A stretch of 64,000 nucleotides of DNA from B73-G16 sp964611295 (GCA_964611295.1 CAZSWV010000001.1:149092-213091); one strand, 5' to 3'. Numbered from the stretch's first letter, positions 16,033-25,353 are shown. Notes: generated from the sequence alone by a model not told the origin. Translations and numbers: made by a program.

Positions 16033-17069
16033 CACAAGGTGATTTTCATCCCTCCGTTTTTAAGGGAAAGTTGCCCTAAATCGAGTAACCTTAAGGTTTC
16101 AAGGGAATATCTGCCCAAAGAGGGCACGTCCTTGCCGTTGTCAATGGCATCGATAAAGGCACACAGGGCCAGATACAGGGGTTCATCTTTCCCAAAATCG
16201 ATCCAAGTTTTTTCCTCCTTGCTTTGGGCTGGGATGAGGTTAGGCGAAGGAACCCCCCATACGGACTCGGTAGGCCTTGTACCAAACTTGAAGCTATAGA
16301 GGATTACCTGCCTTTTGGTAAACCTTCCCTCGTAAAATATGGCCCCCTTTTCACCTATAACGGTCAAACTCGCAGTGCTTTTAGGATAGCACCAACTTAA
16401 ATGAACCCAAACTAGGATGCCTCCTTCGAGTTCCAAGTTTGCGAGGACGACGTCCTCAAGTTCTTCTTGTAAGAAGGCTTTCCCTGTAACCGCGATAGAC
16501 AAGGGTCTTTGTCTCAACAGGAACCTTATTATGGAAAGGTCGTGGGGAGCTGAGTTCCACCAAACGTTTGAATCACAGCGTATGCGCCCCATGCCGAGTC
16601 TTTCCAATACCACGTATTGTATTTCTCCTATGGCCTTTTCTTCGACGAGTTCTTTTACCAAAAGAAGGGCAGGATCATAGAGGAAGGTCTCATCCACGAA
16701 CAAGACCTTTCCCTTCTGATCGGCAAGTTCTACCAACTCAAGCCCTTCTTTATAACTCATGGCCATGGGCTTTTCGACAAATACGTGTTTACCAGCTTGG
16801 AGGGCCACCTTTGCAGGGAGGTAATGGAGAGAAGGAGGGGTGACGATACATATGGCATCTATTTGTGGGTCTGCTATCAACTCCTCTGGATCCGACACCA
16901 GGGAAACGGTGGGGAAGAGCCTCCTTAACTCTTCTTGGTTGCCTTTGTTGGGATCACAAATGGCCTTTACCTTTACCCCTTCTATGGACTCCAAACTCCT
17001 TACCACGTTCCTTCCCCAATAACCTCCGCCTAAAACCCCTATTCTTAGCTTTTCTGAAAAGCCCGACAT
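16032..17069 (-). CDS. Gfo/Idh/MocA-family sugar dehydrogenase
   Basis: 345 residues with an N-terminal Rossmann fold (RIGVLGGGYWGRN), the EKPMAMSYKE signature with catalytic Lys, and a C-terminal domain with WNSAPHDLSII, resembling WlbA/GnnA-type NDP-sugar 3-dehydrogenases. It would oxidise a sugar hydroxyl to a ketone for the DegT aminotransferase two genes upstream. It overlaps the ArnC-like gene by 25 nt. The sugar identity is not visible in sequence. Confidence 0.87.
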   Translation of the reverse strand: MSGFSEKLRIGVLGGGYWGRNVVRSLESIEGVKVKAICDPNKGNQEELRRLFPTVSLVSDPEELIADPQIDAICIVTPPSLHYLPAKVALQAGKHVFVEKPMAMSYKEGLELVELADQKGKVLFVDETFLYDPALLLVKELVEEKAIGEIQYVVLERLGMGRIRCDSNVWWNSAPHDLSIIRFLLRQRPLSIAVTGKAFLQEELEDVVLANLELEGGILVWVHLSWCYPKSTASLTVIGEKGAIFYEGRFTKRQVILYSFKFGTRPTESVWGVPSPNLIPAQSKEEKTWIDFGKDEPLYLALCAFIDAIDNGKDVPSLGRYSLETLRLLDLGQLSLKNGGMKITL

Positions 17070-17983
17070 TTAGAGTCCTCCCATACAGCTTTGACCTTAA
17101 AGGCCCCTTGAGACTTTACCTTGAGGAACCGTTCTAGGTTCCTCACCACCACGTGAAAGACCGCCAGGAGGGAGCAGCTCAACAGGAATAACAAAAACAA
17201 TGGCCAAAAGGGCCAGACCAAAGCCGTGATGCCAAAAAGCAAGGCAAGGGCTAAAAGGCCTTTTTCGGCCTTTTTCAACTTCCTTTGCCACCTTTCAGGT
17301 CCCAAGAGGACGAACTTTATGGTTAGGAGTTCCCTTATCACTTCCCATGTCCGTTTGAGGCCGTAATGGCTTCTGCCTGCGCCCCTTTTTCTATCGTTAA
17401 CTATCACTTCGCCGACATCATCCGACTTGAGGCCGAAAAGGGCAGGCAGGAACCGATGAAAGCCATGGGGTATCTGAAAGCCCTTCACCACCTCGGCACG
17501 ATATCCCTTAAGCCCACATCCTGTGTCGTGGACTTTACACCCTGTGACCTTTGAAATGAGCCAATTGGCTACTCTAGAGGGCAAAACGCGTGTGAAAAAG
17601 GGTTCTTGCCTTTTCTTCCGCCAACCACTTACGGCTTTGTAACCCCTTTCAAGTAGGTTTAGGACCTTCGGGATATCCCGTGGGTCGTTTTGACCGTCAC
17701 CGTCCATGGTGACGATCCATTCACCGCGTGAAAAAAGGTAACCGGCCGAAAGGGCAGCAGCTTCCCCAAAGTTTCCGTCAAGTTCAACCACCCTTACAGT
17801 GGCGTCCCTTCGCTGGATCTCTTGCAATATTTCACTTGTAGCATCTGTACTACCGTCGTTTACGAAGACCACTTCATAGGTCAAACGAAGGGAATCCAGT
17901 ACGCCTTTTAGTTCCTCGTAAAGCATCTTAATGTTTCCCTCTTCATTGTGGACCGGTATTACTACTGAAAGTTTAGGATTCAT
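17045..17983 (-). CDS. Polyprenyl-phosphate glycosyltransferase (ArnC/DPM1-like)
   Basis: 312 residues. The GT2 domain shows SVVIPVHNEEGNI, VVFVNDGSTDAT, MDGDGQNDP and the FHRFLPALFG loop of dolichol/undecaprenyl-phosphate sugar transferases. Two transmembrane helices follow (about 245-285) and then a charged tail. It should move a sugar from a nucleotide onto undecaprenyl phosphate on the cytoplasmic face, like ArnC. It overlaps the aminotransferase gene by ATGA. Confidence 0.9.
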   Translation of the reverse strand: MNPKLSVVIPVHNEEGNIKMLYEELKGVLDSLRLTYEVVFVNDGSTDATSEILQEIQRRDATVRVVELDGNFGEAAALSAGYLFSRGEWIVTMDGDGQNDPRDIPKVLNLLERGYKAVSGWRKKRQEPFFTRVLPSRVANWLISKVTGCKVHDTGCGLKGYRAEVVKGFQIPHGFHRFLPALFGLKSDDVGEVIVNDRKRGAGRSHYGLKRTWEVIRELLTIKFVLLGPERWQRKLKKAEKGLLALALLFGITALVWPFWPLFLLFLLSCSLLAVFHVVVRNLERFLKVKSQGAFKVKAVWEDSKCRAFQKS

Positions 17984-19089
17984 CTTCCTTCAAAGAACTC
18001 CTTTACCTTGTCTATCACGTATTGGACTTCTTCTTCTTGAAGTTCAGGGAAGAGAGGCAAGGAGAGCACTTCTGCGCATATCTTCTCAGATACCGGAAGT
18101 TTCACTTCTCCATAACCTTCCTGTATCCAAGCTTGCTGTTTATGCAAAGGCACAGGATATTGAACTCCTGTTTCAATGCCAGCCTCCTTCAAGAAGGCCA
18201 TAAGTTCTTCCCTTTGTGGTGTCCTTATGACATAACGATGATAGACGGACTTACGGTCCTCGAACTCAGGGGGTGTCTTCACTTCCTTTATGTCTTTCAG
18301 GGCCTCGGTATACATACGCGCTAGATGGCGACGCCTTTCGTTGTCCTCGTCAAGGAGCCTGAGCCTTATCCTCAATACAACCGCCTGCAGTTCGTCCAGA
18401 CGGCTGTTGAATCCATAAAAGAGGTGTTCGTTTTTCTTCTTTTGGCCGTGTACCCTTAAGAGATCCAGCTTCTGAGCTACTTCAGGGTCATCGGTAGTAC
18501 AGAAACCGGCATCGCCAAAGGCCCCGAGGTTCTTGACCACTCCGCAGCTGAAGCATCCTACATCGCCAAATCCTCCTACTTTTTTCCCTTTGTACTCGGC
18601 TCCATGGGCATGGGAACAATCTTCTATCAGTTTAAGCCCTCTACTCTGCTTTATCTCCAGAAGTGGCTCCATATAAGCAGGGTGTCCGTACATATGTACT
18701 ACTATAATGGCCTTTGTGCGAGGGGTGAGTTTCCGCAAGATGTCCTCGGGATCTGGACCGAAGTCTTCTTCCCTTGCTTCTACCAAGACGGGGCGAGCCC
18801 CTGCCCACTTTATGGCCTCCACTGCTGCCATAAAGGCGTTAGCGTGGACCATCACCTCATCACCTGGACCGATGCCGCAGGCCAAAAGTCCCAACAACAA
18901 GGCGTCACTTCCAGAGGCCACCCCAAAGGCATAACGGGTTCCAATGTAAGAAGCTATCTCCTCCTCAAAGGCCTTGAGATGAAATCCACCTAGGAGCCTC
19001 ATCTCATCTAAGGCCCTGTCCCATTCCTTCAACACCTCCTCCTTTATCCTCCTTGCAGCCCTTTTCAAATCAAGGAGTGGTACCTGCAT
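17980..19089 (-). CDS. DegT/DnrJ/EryC1 sugar aminotransferase
   Basis: 369 residues, PLP-dependent fold type I. Visible are SGSDALLLGLLACGIG, ECSHAHG-type binding (IEDCSHAHG) and the Schiff-base lysine in CGVVKNLGAFGDAG. Members (ArnB, WlbC/E, GnnB) aminate NDP-ketosugars using glutamate. With the nearby dehydrogenase it should make an amino sugar for the two glycosyltransferases around it. AAGGAGG precedes ATG 19089, which overlaps the ArnT-like gene by 20 nt. Confidence 0.92.
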   Translation of the reverse strand: MQVPLLDLKRAARRIKEEVLKEWDRALDEMRLLGGFHLKAFEEEIASYIGTRYAFGVASGSDALLLGLLACGIGPGDEVMVHANAFMAAVEAIKWAGARPVLVEAREEDFGPDPEDILRKLTPRTKAIIVVHMYGHPAYMEPLLEIKQSRGLKLIEDCSHAHGAEYKGKKVGGFGDVGCFSCGVVKNLGAFGDAGFCTTDDPEVAQKLDLLRVHGQKKKNEHLFYGFNSRLDELQAVVLRIRLRLLDEDNERRRHLARMYTEALKDIKEVKTPPEFEDRKSVYHRYVIRTPQREELMAFLKEAGIETGVQYPVPLHKQQAWIQEGYGEVKLPVSEKICAEVLSLPLFPELQEEEVQYVIDKVKEFFEGR

Positions 19090-20653
19090 CTTTTTCCTCC
19101 TTGTTTGTCACTACTGAAAGCTCTTTACCCCCTACCTTTTGCTCAAAGACTACCTTTACCTTCGCCCCTTTTTCAACCACCTCCTGTAAGTCCTTTTTGC
19201 GGATGACACATACCAAAGGTCCCTTCCCTAATTCCTCGAGGAGTTCCCTTGGGTCGTAAATCCTCCTTATCGGTACTATACCTGTATAGAAGTTCAGTTC
19301 AGCTCCTTGAAGCCTATAGACCGCCAGCTTGTCGCCCCTTTCCATCACGTGAAGCACCTTTTCTGAGAAAGGTCTCCAGGACTTGTAAGGGTTGATCTGG
19401 GGAAGGACGTGGAAAACAAGGTACATATAAAGGGCAAACCCTGTTAGGGCTATGGCGAAGGTGCCTTTTTCGTACTGTGCTTTCCTCGTGAACAAAAGCA
19501 CCAAGGTCCCCCCTACAGCACAAAGGAGGGAGAGGAAAACAGCGCCTTCTAACGCATTGGGAAGGTAAGCTTTTGCCTTGGGCAAAAAGGCCCAAAGGCA
19601 GGCGGCAGTTGTCAAAAGCAAGATGCCTGTGATCTTAAAAAGGGTTCGTAAGGTCACCCCATTTCCAAGACATGCCCCTACCAAAAGTGAGGCAGAAGGA
19701 TAAAGGGGCAGCAGGTACAGTTCTCTTTTTGCCTTAGATAAGGAGAAGAACAAAAAGCCGAGGACGAACCAACCCAAGGGCAGAAGAAGCCTTTCCTTCT
19801 CTTTCCAAGCCCTGAAAAACGCCAATGGCAAGAAGACACTCCAGGGGAGGAAGTCTACGGGGAAATTGTAAAGGTAATAGTAAAAAGGACGGTCGTGGCC
19901 GTACGCCTTGAGAAAGGTAGAAGCTGTCTTATGCCAAAATAAGCCCTCCATGTATTCCGGGCCTTCTAAGTAAAGGACAAGGTAAAGCCAAAGCCCAATG
20001 GGTATTATGAACCCTAAAAGTCCCACTAAATGGTGGGAGGACAAAAGGAGTTTGATCTTGCGCCTGTAAAGGACAAAAGGACCGATGGCGAGTACAAAGA
20101 CTATGAGGGCCGGGTAAAGCTTTGTAAGGAAACCAAAGGCCAAGCTCAAGTATGACAAAGAAAAAAAGGCCGTCTTCCCCTTTTTCGCCTCCATGCCCTT
20201 GAGGAAGAGGAGTATGGAAAGGGTAACGAAGAAAGTAAGAGTGGCATCTATATTTGCCCTTCTGGCAAGCCAAAAGTACTCCACCGAGGTAGCAAGTACA
20301 AGCCCTGAGAGAAGGCCTGCTTTAGCATCCCTTATCTTCCTACCAAGCAGGTATACACAAATTACAGTCATAAGGCCAAAAAAAGCTGAAGGGAGACGTG
20401 CAGAGGTCGCATCAACCCTTCCCATGAGCCTTGAGGCCATAGCTATTAGCCAGAAGAACATGGGGGGTTTATCATAGTATGTCTCTCCGTTCAGATGAGG
20501 GATAAGCCAATTCCTTCCGATCATCATCTCCCTTGCTACCTCTGCATAACGGGGTTCGTCAGGGTTCCAGAGGTCCCATCCCCCTAAGTTCAAGAAGAAC
20601 AGCGGAAGGCAAAAGGCCAATAAGATCAGTAGGTGTAAAAAGGACCTTTTCAT
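19070..20653 (-). CDS. ArnT-like lipid-linked glycosyltransferase (GT39/GT83)
   Basis: 527 residues with about 12 transmembrane helices. The first periplasmic loop has DLWNPDEPRYAEVAREM (catalytic Asp-Glu pair) and TYYDKPPMFFW, typical of ArnT/PMT enzymes that take a sugar from undecaprenyl phosphate and put it on lipid A or another outer acceptor. The C-terminal about 120 residues form a periplasmic domain. It shares ATGA with DedA upstream. A second, broken ArnT-like gene lies at 46357. Confidence 0.9.
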   Translation of the reverse strand: MKRSFLHLLILLAFCLPLFFLNLGGWDLWNPDEPRYAEVAREMMIGRNWLIPHLNGETYYDKPPMFFWLIAMASRLMGRVDATSARLPSAFFGLMTVICVYLLGRKIRDAKAGLLSGLVLATSVEYFWLARRANIDATLTFFVTLSILLFLKGMEAKKGKTAFFSLSYLSLAFGFLTKLYPALIVFVLAIGPFVLYRRKIKLLLSSHHLVGLLGFIIPIGLWLYLVLYLEGPEYMEGLFWHKTASTFLKAYGHDRPFYYYLYNFPVDFLPWSVFLPLAFFRAWKEKERLLLPLGWFVLGFLFFSLSKAKRELYLLPLYPSASLLVGACLGNGVTLRTLFKITGILLLTTAACLWAFLPKAKAYLPNALEGAVFLSLLCAVGGTLVLLFTRKAQYEKGTFAIALTGFALYMYLVFHVLPQINPYKSWRPFSEKVLHVMERGDKLAVYRLQGAELNFYTGIVPIRRIYDPRELLEELGKGPLVCVIRKKDLQEVVEKGAKVKVVFEQKVGGKELSVVTNKEEKDAGTTP

Positions 20654-21255
20654 GGGTTTCGCCTACGGAGACGTATTGAGAGCCAATACGCGAAAGCTAC
20701 CGCAAAAGCCAAAGCAACAAGGCCTAATGTGGCCTCTTTGAGATGTAACCTTAACAAATCCTCGTTTTCACCTACCCAGTATCCCAATATGGCCAATACC
20801 GTTACCCAAAGTCCCGCTCCAAGGGAGGTGAAGACAGAGAAGCTGAGAAGGGGCATCTTCGTCAATCCAGCCGGAAGCGATATGTATTGCCTTATGGCTG
20901 GAAGGAGCCTGCCCACGAAGGTACTGACATGCCCATGTTTTTGGAAGAAGCGATCGGCCTTGGCAAGTGTCTCCTTTTTAATTAAAAGCCGCGCACCATA
21001 TCTCTCCAGAAAGGGACGGCCGAGTTTGGCAGCCACCATATAATTGAAAAGGGCACCGAACAGACTCCCGAGGGTCCCGCTCACGATTACAGCCCACAGC
21101 TCCAACCTGCCTTTAGACGCCAGGTAACCGGCAGGAGGGATAACTACTTCACTGGGGAAGGGGATAAAAGAGGACTCTATGAACATAAGGAAGATTATGC
21201 CAGGGTATCCAAGCCGTTCTAAAAAGTATATGGCATCTTTTAGAAAATCTACCAT
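20650..21255 (-). CDS. DedA-family membrane protein
   Basis: 201 residues with four or five membrane segments including re-entrant parts. PFPSEVVIPPAGYLA and GRLLPAIRQYISLPAGL are DedA/SNARE-associated motifs with the essential Arg residues. DedA proteins recycle undecaprenyl phosphate or scramble lipids and are needed for ArnT-type lipid A modification in several bacteria. It heads the aminosugar-lipid gene set, fitting that role. TATAAT lies 15 nt before ATG 21255 with no clear ribosome site. Confidence 0.9.
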   Translation of the reverse strand: MVDFLKDAIYFLERLGYPGIIFLMFIESSFIPFPSEVVIPPAGYLASKGRLELWAVIVSGTLGSLFGALFNYMVAAKLGRPFLERYGARLLIKKETLAKADRFFQKHGHVSTFVGRLLPAIRQYISLPAGLTKMPLLSFSVFTSLGAGLWVTVLAILGYWVGENEDLLRLHLKEATLGLVALAFAVAFAYWLSIRLRRRNP

Positions 21256-21270
21256 TTCGGAGCAGGAAGC

Positions 21271-21276
21271 ATTATA
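21271..21276 (-). promoter_or_regulatory. -10 box upstream of the dedA operon
   Basis: TATAAT on the minus strand, 15 nt before ATG 21255; the -35 is weak. Transcription would begin about 8 nt before the start codon, giving a very short leader without a Shine-Dalgarno. Confidence 0.45.
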
Positions 21277-21331
21277 ACCGAGCCCTGTTCCTTTTTAAAA
21301 GGCCAAAAGATCCAGTAAACTAAAGTCAACT

Positions 21332-21970
21332 ATGGGGTTCAAGGTCTTGATATTGGACTGCGATGGGGTGATGTTCGACTCAAAAGAAGCCAATAAGGCC
21401 TTTTACGAGACTATTTTGTCTAAATTGGGCCTTCCGCCCTTAAGGGATGAGGAATTAGAGTACGCCCACGCCAGTACCGCCCTTCAAGCCTTGACCTTTT
21501 TGCTTGAAAGGAGGGGGGTACATTTGGACGAAGAAAGGATAAGGAAGATGCTACCGAGCCTTTCCATATCCTACGATCCCTTCATGGAATACATGAAGCC
21601 CATGCCCCATCTTAAGGAGCTTCTCCAAGGGCTTCCTTCAGGCATTAAGAGGGCCATATGTACCAACCGTACAACGACTATACACCCACTCCTTGAGCGT
21701 TTTAACCTGCGCCATTATTTCGACCTAGTGGTATCCGCAAGCGATGTGAAAAGGCCAAAGCCTTTCCCTGACGCTTTGTTGAAGATAACGGAGGCCTTTT
21801 CAGTAACGCCTAAGGAATGTCTTTACGTAGGAGATACTGACCATGACGAAAAAGCCGCTTGCGCCATTTCTATGCCTTTTGTTGCCTATAGAAACCCTCG
21901 TCTTCGTGCCGATTATCACATAGAGGACCTTCTTGAGCTTCTAGAGATCATACGAAGTAAAACACCCTGA
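21332..21970 (+). CDS. HAD-superfamily phosphatase
   Basis: 212 residues. Motif I LDCDGVMFDS (nucleophile and acid Asp), motif II ICTNRTTT, motif III KRPKPFPD and motif IV VGDTDHD place it with phosphoglycolate-phosphatase-like HAD hydrolases. The cap lies at about 18-85. The substrate is unknown. TAAAGT ends 5 nt before ATG 21332, suggesting a leaderless message. The 3' end overlaps the convergent monooxygenase-fold gene by 23 bp. Confidence 0.85.
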   Translation: MGFKVLILDCDGVMFDSKEANKAFYETILSKLGLPPLRDEELEYAHASTALQALTFLLERRGVHLDEERIRKMLPSLSISYDPFMEYMKPMPHLKELLQGLPSGIKRAICTNRTTTIHPLLERFNLRHYFDLVVSASDVKRPKPFPDALLKITEAFSVTPKECLYVGDTDHDEKAACAISMPFVAYRNPRLRADYHIEDLLELLEIIRSKTP

Positions 21971-22235
21971 ACTTTGCAGGTTCTTCAAGCAATTGGTTGA
22001 TCTTTTCTTGTAGTTCTTTCCTTTCGGTATCTTGTTCCCATCTGCGCCAGTCTTCAAGGCTTTTCCACGTACTTATGACCACATAAAGCCGTGGGTCCTC
22101 TACAGATCGTAAGGTCTGCCCGGAAATGTAACCCGGAGCCATGAGGGCCTTTGCACGTAACTGGCGTAATAATTGTCCAAGTTCCTCTTCTTTTCCCTCT
22201 TTGATCCGCCTTTCGATGATGACCTTTATGGCCAT
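21948..22235 (-). CDS. Antibiotic-biosynthesis-monooxygenase (ABM) fold protein
   Basis: 95 residues forming a dimeric ferredoxin-like ABM domain (IKVIIERRIKEGKEEEL, PGYISGQTL, TWKSLEDWRRWE). Members include heme-degrading IsdG-type oxygenases and small quinol oxygenases; nothing here settles which, although heme synthesis genes lie nearby. GGAGGTGG just upstream fixes ATG 22235 rather than ATG 22256. Confidence 0.78.
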   Translation of the reverse strand: MAIKVIIERRIKEGKEEELGQLLRQLRAKALMAPGYISGQTLRSVEDPRLYVVISTWKSLEDWRRWEQDTERKELQEKINQLLEEPAKFRVFYFV

Positions 22236-22284
22236 ATCCACCACCTCCTTTCCCATTAATGCTTAATAGCTCAAGGATTTCGCC

Positions 22285-23490
22285 TTGCAAGGCAAGGGCC
22301 TCCGTGTTACGCTTCAAAGCGTGTCGCGGAGGGTCTTGTATTTCGATTGTTTTTCTGGGGTAAGCGGGGACATGATCATAGGGGCCCTTGTGGATTTGGG
22401 AGTCCCAGTTGACCTTTTGCAGAAGGGGTGGGAAGCAGTAGGGGGTAAGGGAAGGGTAGAGGTCTTGGAAGTCTCAAGAAGGGGTATAAGGGGGAAAAAA
22501 GTAAAGGTAGAACTGCCTCATGTCCATTACGAACCTGTACAGATGAAAAAACTCATCCAAGAGGCACCTATCCCCCAGAGGGCAAAAGATGTGGCCCTTA
22601 AAGCCCTAGGTCTGCTTGAAGAGGCCGAAAAAGAAGTACACGGAATAAGCGAGGGTTTCCACGAACTGGGGGACCCTGACACCCTTTTTGACCTCCTTTG
22701 TGCAGGTCTTGCCCTGGATTATTTATCTCCAGACGAGGTCTATTGCTCACCCCTTCCACTGTCAAGGGGAGAAGTGAGATGCGAACACGGCCCCTTGCCC
22801 TTGCCAGCTCCTGCTACCTTAGCACTCCTCAAAGGGGTCCCCGTGTATCCCTTAAGGTCATCCATAGAGAACGTTACCCCAACAGGTGTGGCTTTACTTC
22901 GTGCCGTGGTCAATGGGTTTCGGGAATTTCCAGAGATGGTGGTTGAAGCTGTGGGTTATGGAGCAGGCGATTTGGATCCGCCCGAGGTCCCGAACCTATT
23001 AAGGGCTGTTTGGGGCAAGGCTACCGAAGTTGAGGACTATATCTGGGTGTTGGAAGCGGACCTTGACGATGTGAATCCTGAGTTCCTCCCATATTTGGAG
23101 CAACGGTTGAGAGAGGCAGGTGTGAGGGATGTAGGGGTTTATCCCCTTAGGATGAAAAAGGGGAGATTAGGCTGCACGGTCCGCTGTCTAGTGGAGGCCC
23201 CTTTCAAGGACGGGGTCATAGAGGTCTTTTTTGAAGAGTCCACGACCTTTGGGATAAGAGGATGGAAGGCGAACAGATGGGTCTTAGACAGAGAGATAGA
23301 AGAGGTCCTGACGCCATATGGGGCGGTAAAGGTAAAGGTGGGAAGGTTGGGAGGAAGGCTCATGGGTTTTTCCCCTGAACACGAAAGTTGTAAGGCCTTA
23401 GCGCAATCCGCTAAAAGGCCCCTTAAGGAGATATACGCAGAGGCTATCAAGGCCTTTTTGGAGTCAAGGGGTGGGTCACAGGATAGATAA
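22285..23490 (+). CDS. larC: Nickel-pincer cofactor nickel-insertion protein LarC
   Basis: About 401 residues, full-length with LarC1 and LarC2 parts in one frame (some bacteria need a programmed frameshift). YFDCFSGVSGDM at the N-terminus and LEADLDDVNPEFLPYL, EESTTFGIR and PEHESCK in the C-terminal half are family signatures. LarC inserts Ni into the pyridinium-dithiocarboxylate nucleotide of lactate-racemase-type enzymes. The start is uncertain: TTG 22285 has AAGGA upstream, GTG 22321 is nearer the usual N-terminus. larA, larB and larE are not in the window. Confidence 0.88.
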   Translation: MQGKGLRVTLQSVSRRVLYFDCFSGVSGDMIIGALVDLGVPVDLLQKGWEAVGGKGRVEVLEVSRRGIRGKKVKVELPHVHYEPVQMKKLIQEAPIPQRAKDVALKALGLLEEAEKEVHGISEGFHELGDPDTLFDLLCAGLALDYLSPDEVYCSPLPLSRGEVRCEHGPLPLPAPATLALLKGVPVYPLRSSIENVTPTGVALLRAVVNGFREFPEMVVEAVGYGAGDLDPPEVPNLLRAVWGKATEVEDYIWVLEADLDDVNPEFLPYLEQRLREAGVRDVGVYPLRMKKGRLGCTVRCLVEAPFKDGVIEVFFEESTTFGIRGWKANRWVLDREIEEVLTPYGAVKVKVGRLGGRLMGFSPEHESCKALAQSAKRPLKEIYAEAIKAFLESRGGSQDR

Positions 23491-24505
23491 CCCTATTTTG
23501 GTGAAAGCCGCCCTTAAGAGGCCTGTGCCCTATACCCCTGTCTGGTTGATGAGGCAGGCAGGCCGTTATCTAAAGGAGTACAGGGAGTTAAGGGAAAGGT
23601 ACACTTTTTGGGAGCTCTGTAAAAATCCAGAACTTATAGCGAGGATCACACTGTTACCGATTAGGAAGTTCAACCTGGATGGAGCTATTTTGTTTTCCGA
23701 CCTCCTTTTGCCTTTGGTGGAACTTGGTTTTGAGGTTTTCATGGACGACGAGGGTCCTAAGTTATTGACCCCTTTGCAGAGGCCCGATGAGTTGGAAAGG
23801 CTGGAATCCAGAAGGCTCCTTGAGCGGATCGGTTATCTCAAAGAGGCTGTTGTTGCCTTAAAGCAAGAGCTTTCGCCGAAAGTTGCCCTTATCGGCTTTG
23901 CCGGTGCTCCCTTTACACTTGCCTGCTACCTTATAGAAGGGAAAGGCGGCAGTTTTTTGAAGGTGAAGGAGTTCATGCGTAAGCAACCCAAGGTCTTCGC
24001 CACCTTGATGGAAAAACTTTCGGAGGTCGTTTTGGAATTCCTCAAGGTACAAGTGGAAGCAGGTTGTGACTTGGTTCAGGTTTTCGACAGCTGGGCCGGT
24101 GTCCTAAGTCCCTATGAATATAACCGTTACGTCATGCCCTTCAGTCGAAAAGTACTAGAGGGGGTTGGTGTACCTGTGGTTCACTTTTCTACGTGCACAG
24201 CCGGTTATGTAGAGCTTATAGCCGAAGCAGGTGGAGAGGTGATAGGGTTGGATTGGCGGGTTGACCTTGCACAGGCCTGGCAGAGGCTAGGCTACCGAAA
24301 GGCCATACAGGGCAATTTGGACCCTTCTGTTTTGCTTGGACCAAAAGAAGTGATAAGGAGGGAGACAGAACAGATCCTAAGCTCTGTCCGTGGTAGACCT
24401 GGCCACATCTTCAACCTAGGCCATGGGGTGTTGCCACAAACGCCTGAGGACAACGTGGCCTACGTCGTGGACCTTGTACATAGCTTGACAGAGGCAAAGG
24501 GGTGA
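23471..24505 (+). CDS. hemE: Uroporphyrinogen III decarboxylase
   Basis: 344 residues. PVWLMRQAGRYLKEYRE and the GFAGAPFTLACYLIEG and GNLDPSVLL segments are diagnostic. It converts uroporphyrinogen III to coproporphyrinogen III. GTG 23471 lies within the end of larC (20-bp overlap). It is followed by hemH (GTGA overlap) and hemG, so this is a heme operon. Confidence 0.96.
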   Translation: MGHRIDNPILVKAALKRPVPYTPVWLMRQAGRYLKEYRELRERYTFWELCKNPELIARITLLPIRKFNLDGAILFSDLLLPLVELGFEVFMDDEGPKLLTPLQRPDELERLESRRLLERIGYLKEAVVALKQELSPKVALIGFAGAPFTLACYLIEGKGGSFLKVKEFMRKQPKVFATLMEKLSEVVLEFLKVQVEAGCDLVQVFDSWAGVLSPYEYNRYVMPFSRKVLEGVGVPVVHFSTCTAGYVELIAEAGGEVIGLDWRVDLAQAWQRLGYRKAIQGNLDPSVLLGPKEVIRRETEQILSSVRGRPGHIFNLGHGVLPQTPEDNVAYVVDLVHSLTEAKG

Positions 24506-25353
24506 AGAAAGGGGTTTTACTCATAGCCTTTGGAGGACCTCGGGACCGCGAGGAAGTTGAGGCCTTTTTAGAGGAGCTGAAGGGCAAACCGCCTGAAAGG
24601 GAAGTGCTACAAGAAGTGCTCCAAAAGTACGAAGCGATAGGTGGTTCCCCTTTTTATGCCATTTTGGATCGGATAGTAGAAGGTATCCGGAGGAAGTTGA
24701 GGGGTGTAGAGGTTGTCTGCGGTTTTCTCTATGGTAGGCCTAAAGTGGAGGAGGCCCTTTCGGATCTCGAAAGCCGCGGGGCAATAGAAGTGCTGTTGTT
24801 TCCTCTTTGGCCGTATAGGTCTTATTTGGTAAAGGAAGCCTTGGTACGTGCCGAAAAGCGTGCCGATGAGCTCATATTGCTTTGGAGGATACCCGAGCCT
24901 TGGTTTATCCATCAGGATTATGTACGCCTTTGGGCGACAAGGATTAAAGAGGGGATGTTGAGGTTCGGTAAGGCCTTGCTTTTGTTCACTGCCCATTCTG
25001 TGCCTTACGAAGGGGCTGCCGAATACCTTGCCGACCTCAAAGGGATCTTGGATGCCTTACGGCCCTTTTTCCCACAGGTCCCTTTCAAATTGGCCTTCCA
25101 CAGCTTTCGACAAGGATGGGTTGGCCCAGGTTTAAAGGAAGCCCTAAAAGAGGCAAAAAGTGAAGGGCATGAACGGGTTATAGTGGTGCCCATCGGTTTT
25201 TTGTGCGATCACCTTGAAACCCTTTATGACCTCGACGTGGAACTGAAGGAAGAGGCCGAAGCCTTAGGTATAAGTATGGAAAGGGTACCTTGCCTCAATG
25301 CCTCTGAAGATTTCCTGAACTTCCTCGTACGCAGGATCTACGAAGCCCTATGA
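24502..25353 (+). CDS. hemH: Ferrochelatase
   Basis: 283 residues, somewhat shorter than the usual 310-340. LLIAFGGPRDREEVEAFL at the N-terminus, the catalytic His in FTAHSVP and Glu in CDHLETLYDLD are present. It inserts Fe(II) into the porphyrin. GTG 24502 overlaps the hemE stop, and ATGA joins it to hemG. With HemG it indicates an oxidised-porphyrin route, not the siroheme (Ahb) route. Confidence 0.94.
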   Translation: MKKGVLLIAFGGPRDREEVEAFLEELKGKPPEREVLQEVLQKYEAIGGSPFYAILDRIVEGIRRKLRGVEVVCGFLYGRPKVEEALSDLESRGAIEVLLFPLWPYRSYLVKEALVRAEKRADELILLWRIPEPWFIHQDYVRLWATRIKEGMLRFGKALLLFTAHSVPYEGAAEYLADLKGILDALRPFFPQVPFKLAFHSFRQGWVGPGLKEALKEAKSEGHERVIVVPIGFLCDHLETLYDLDVELKEEAEALGISMERVPCLNASEDFLNFLVRRIYEAL

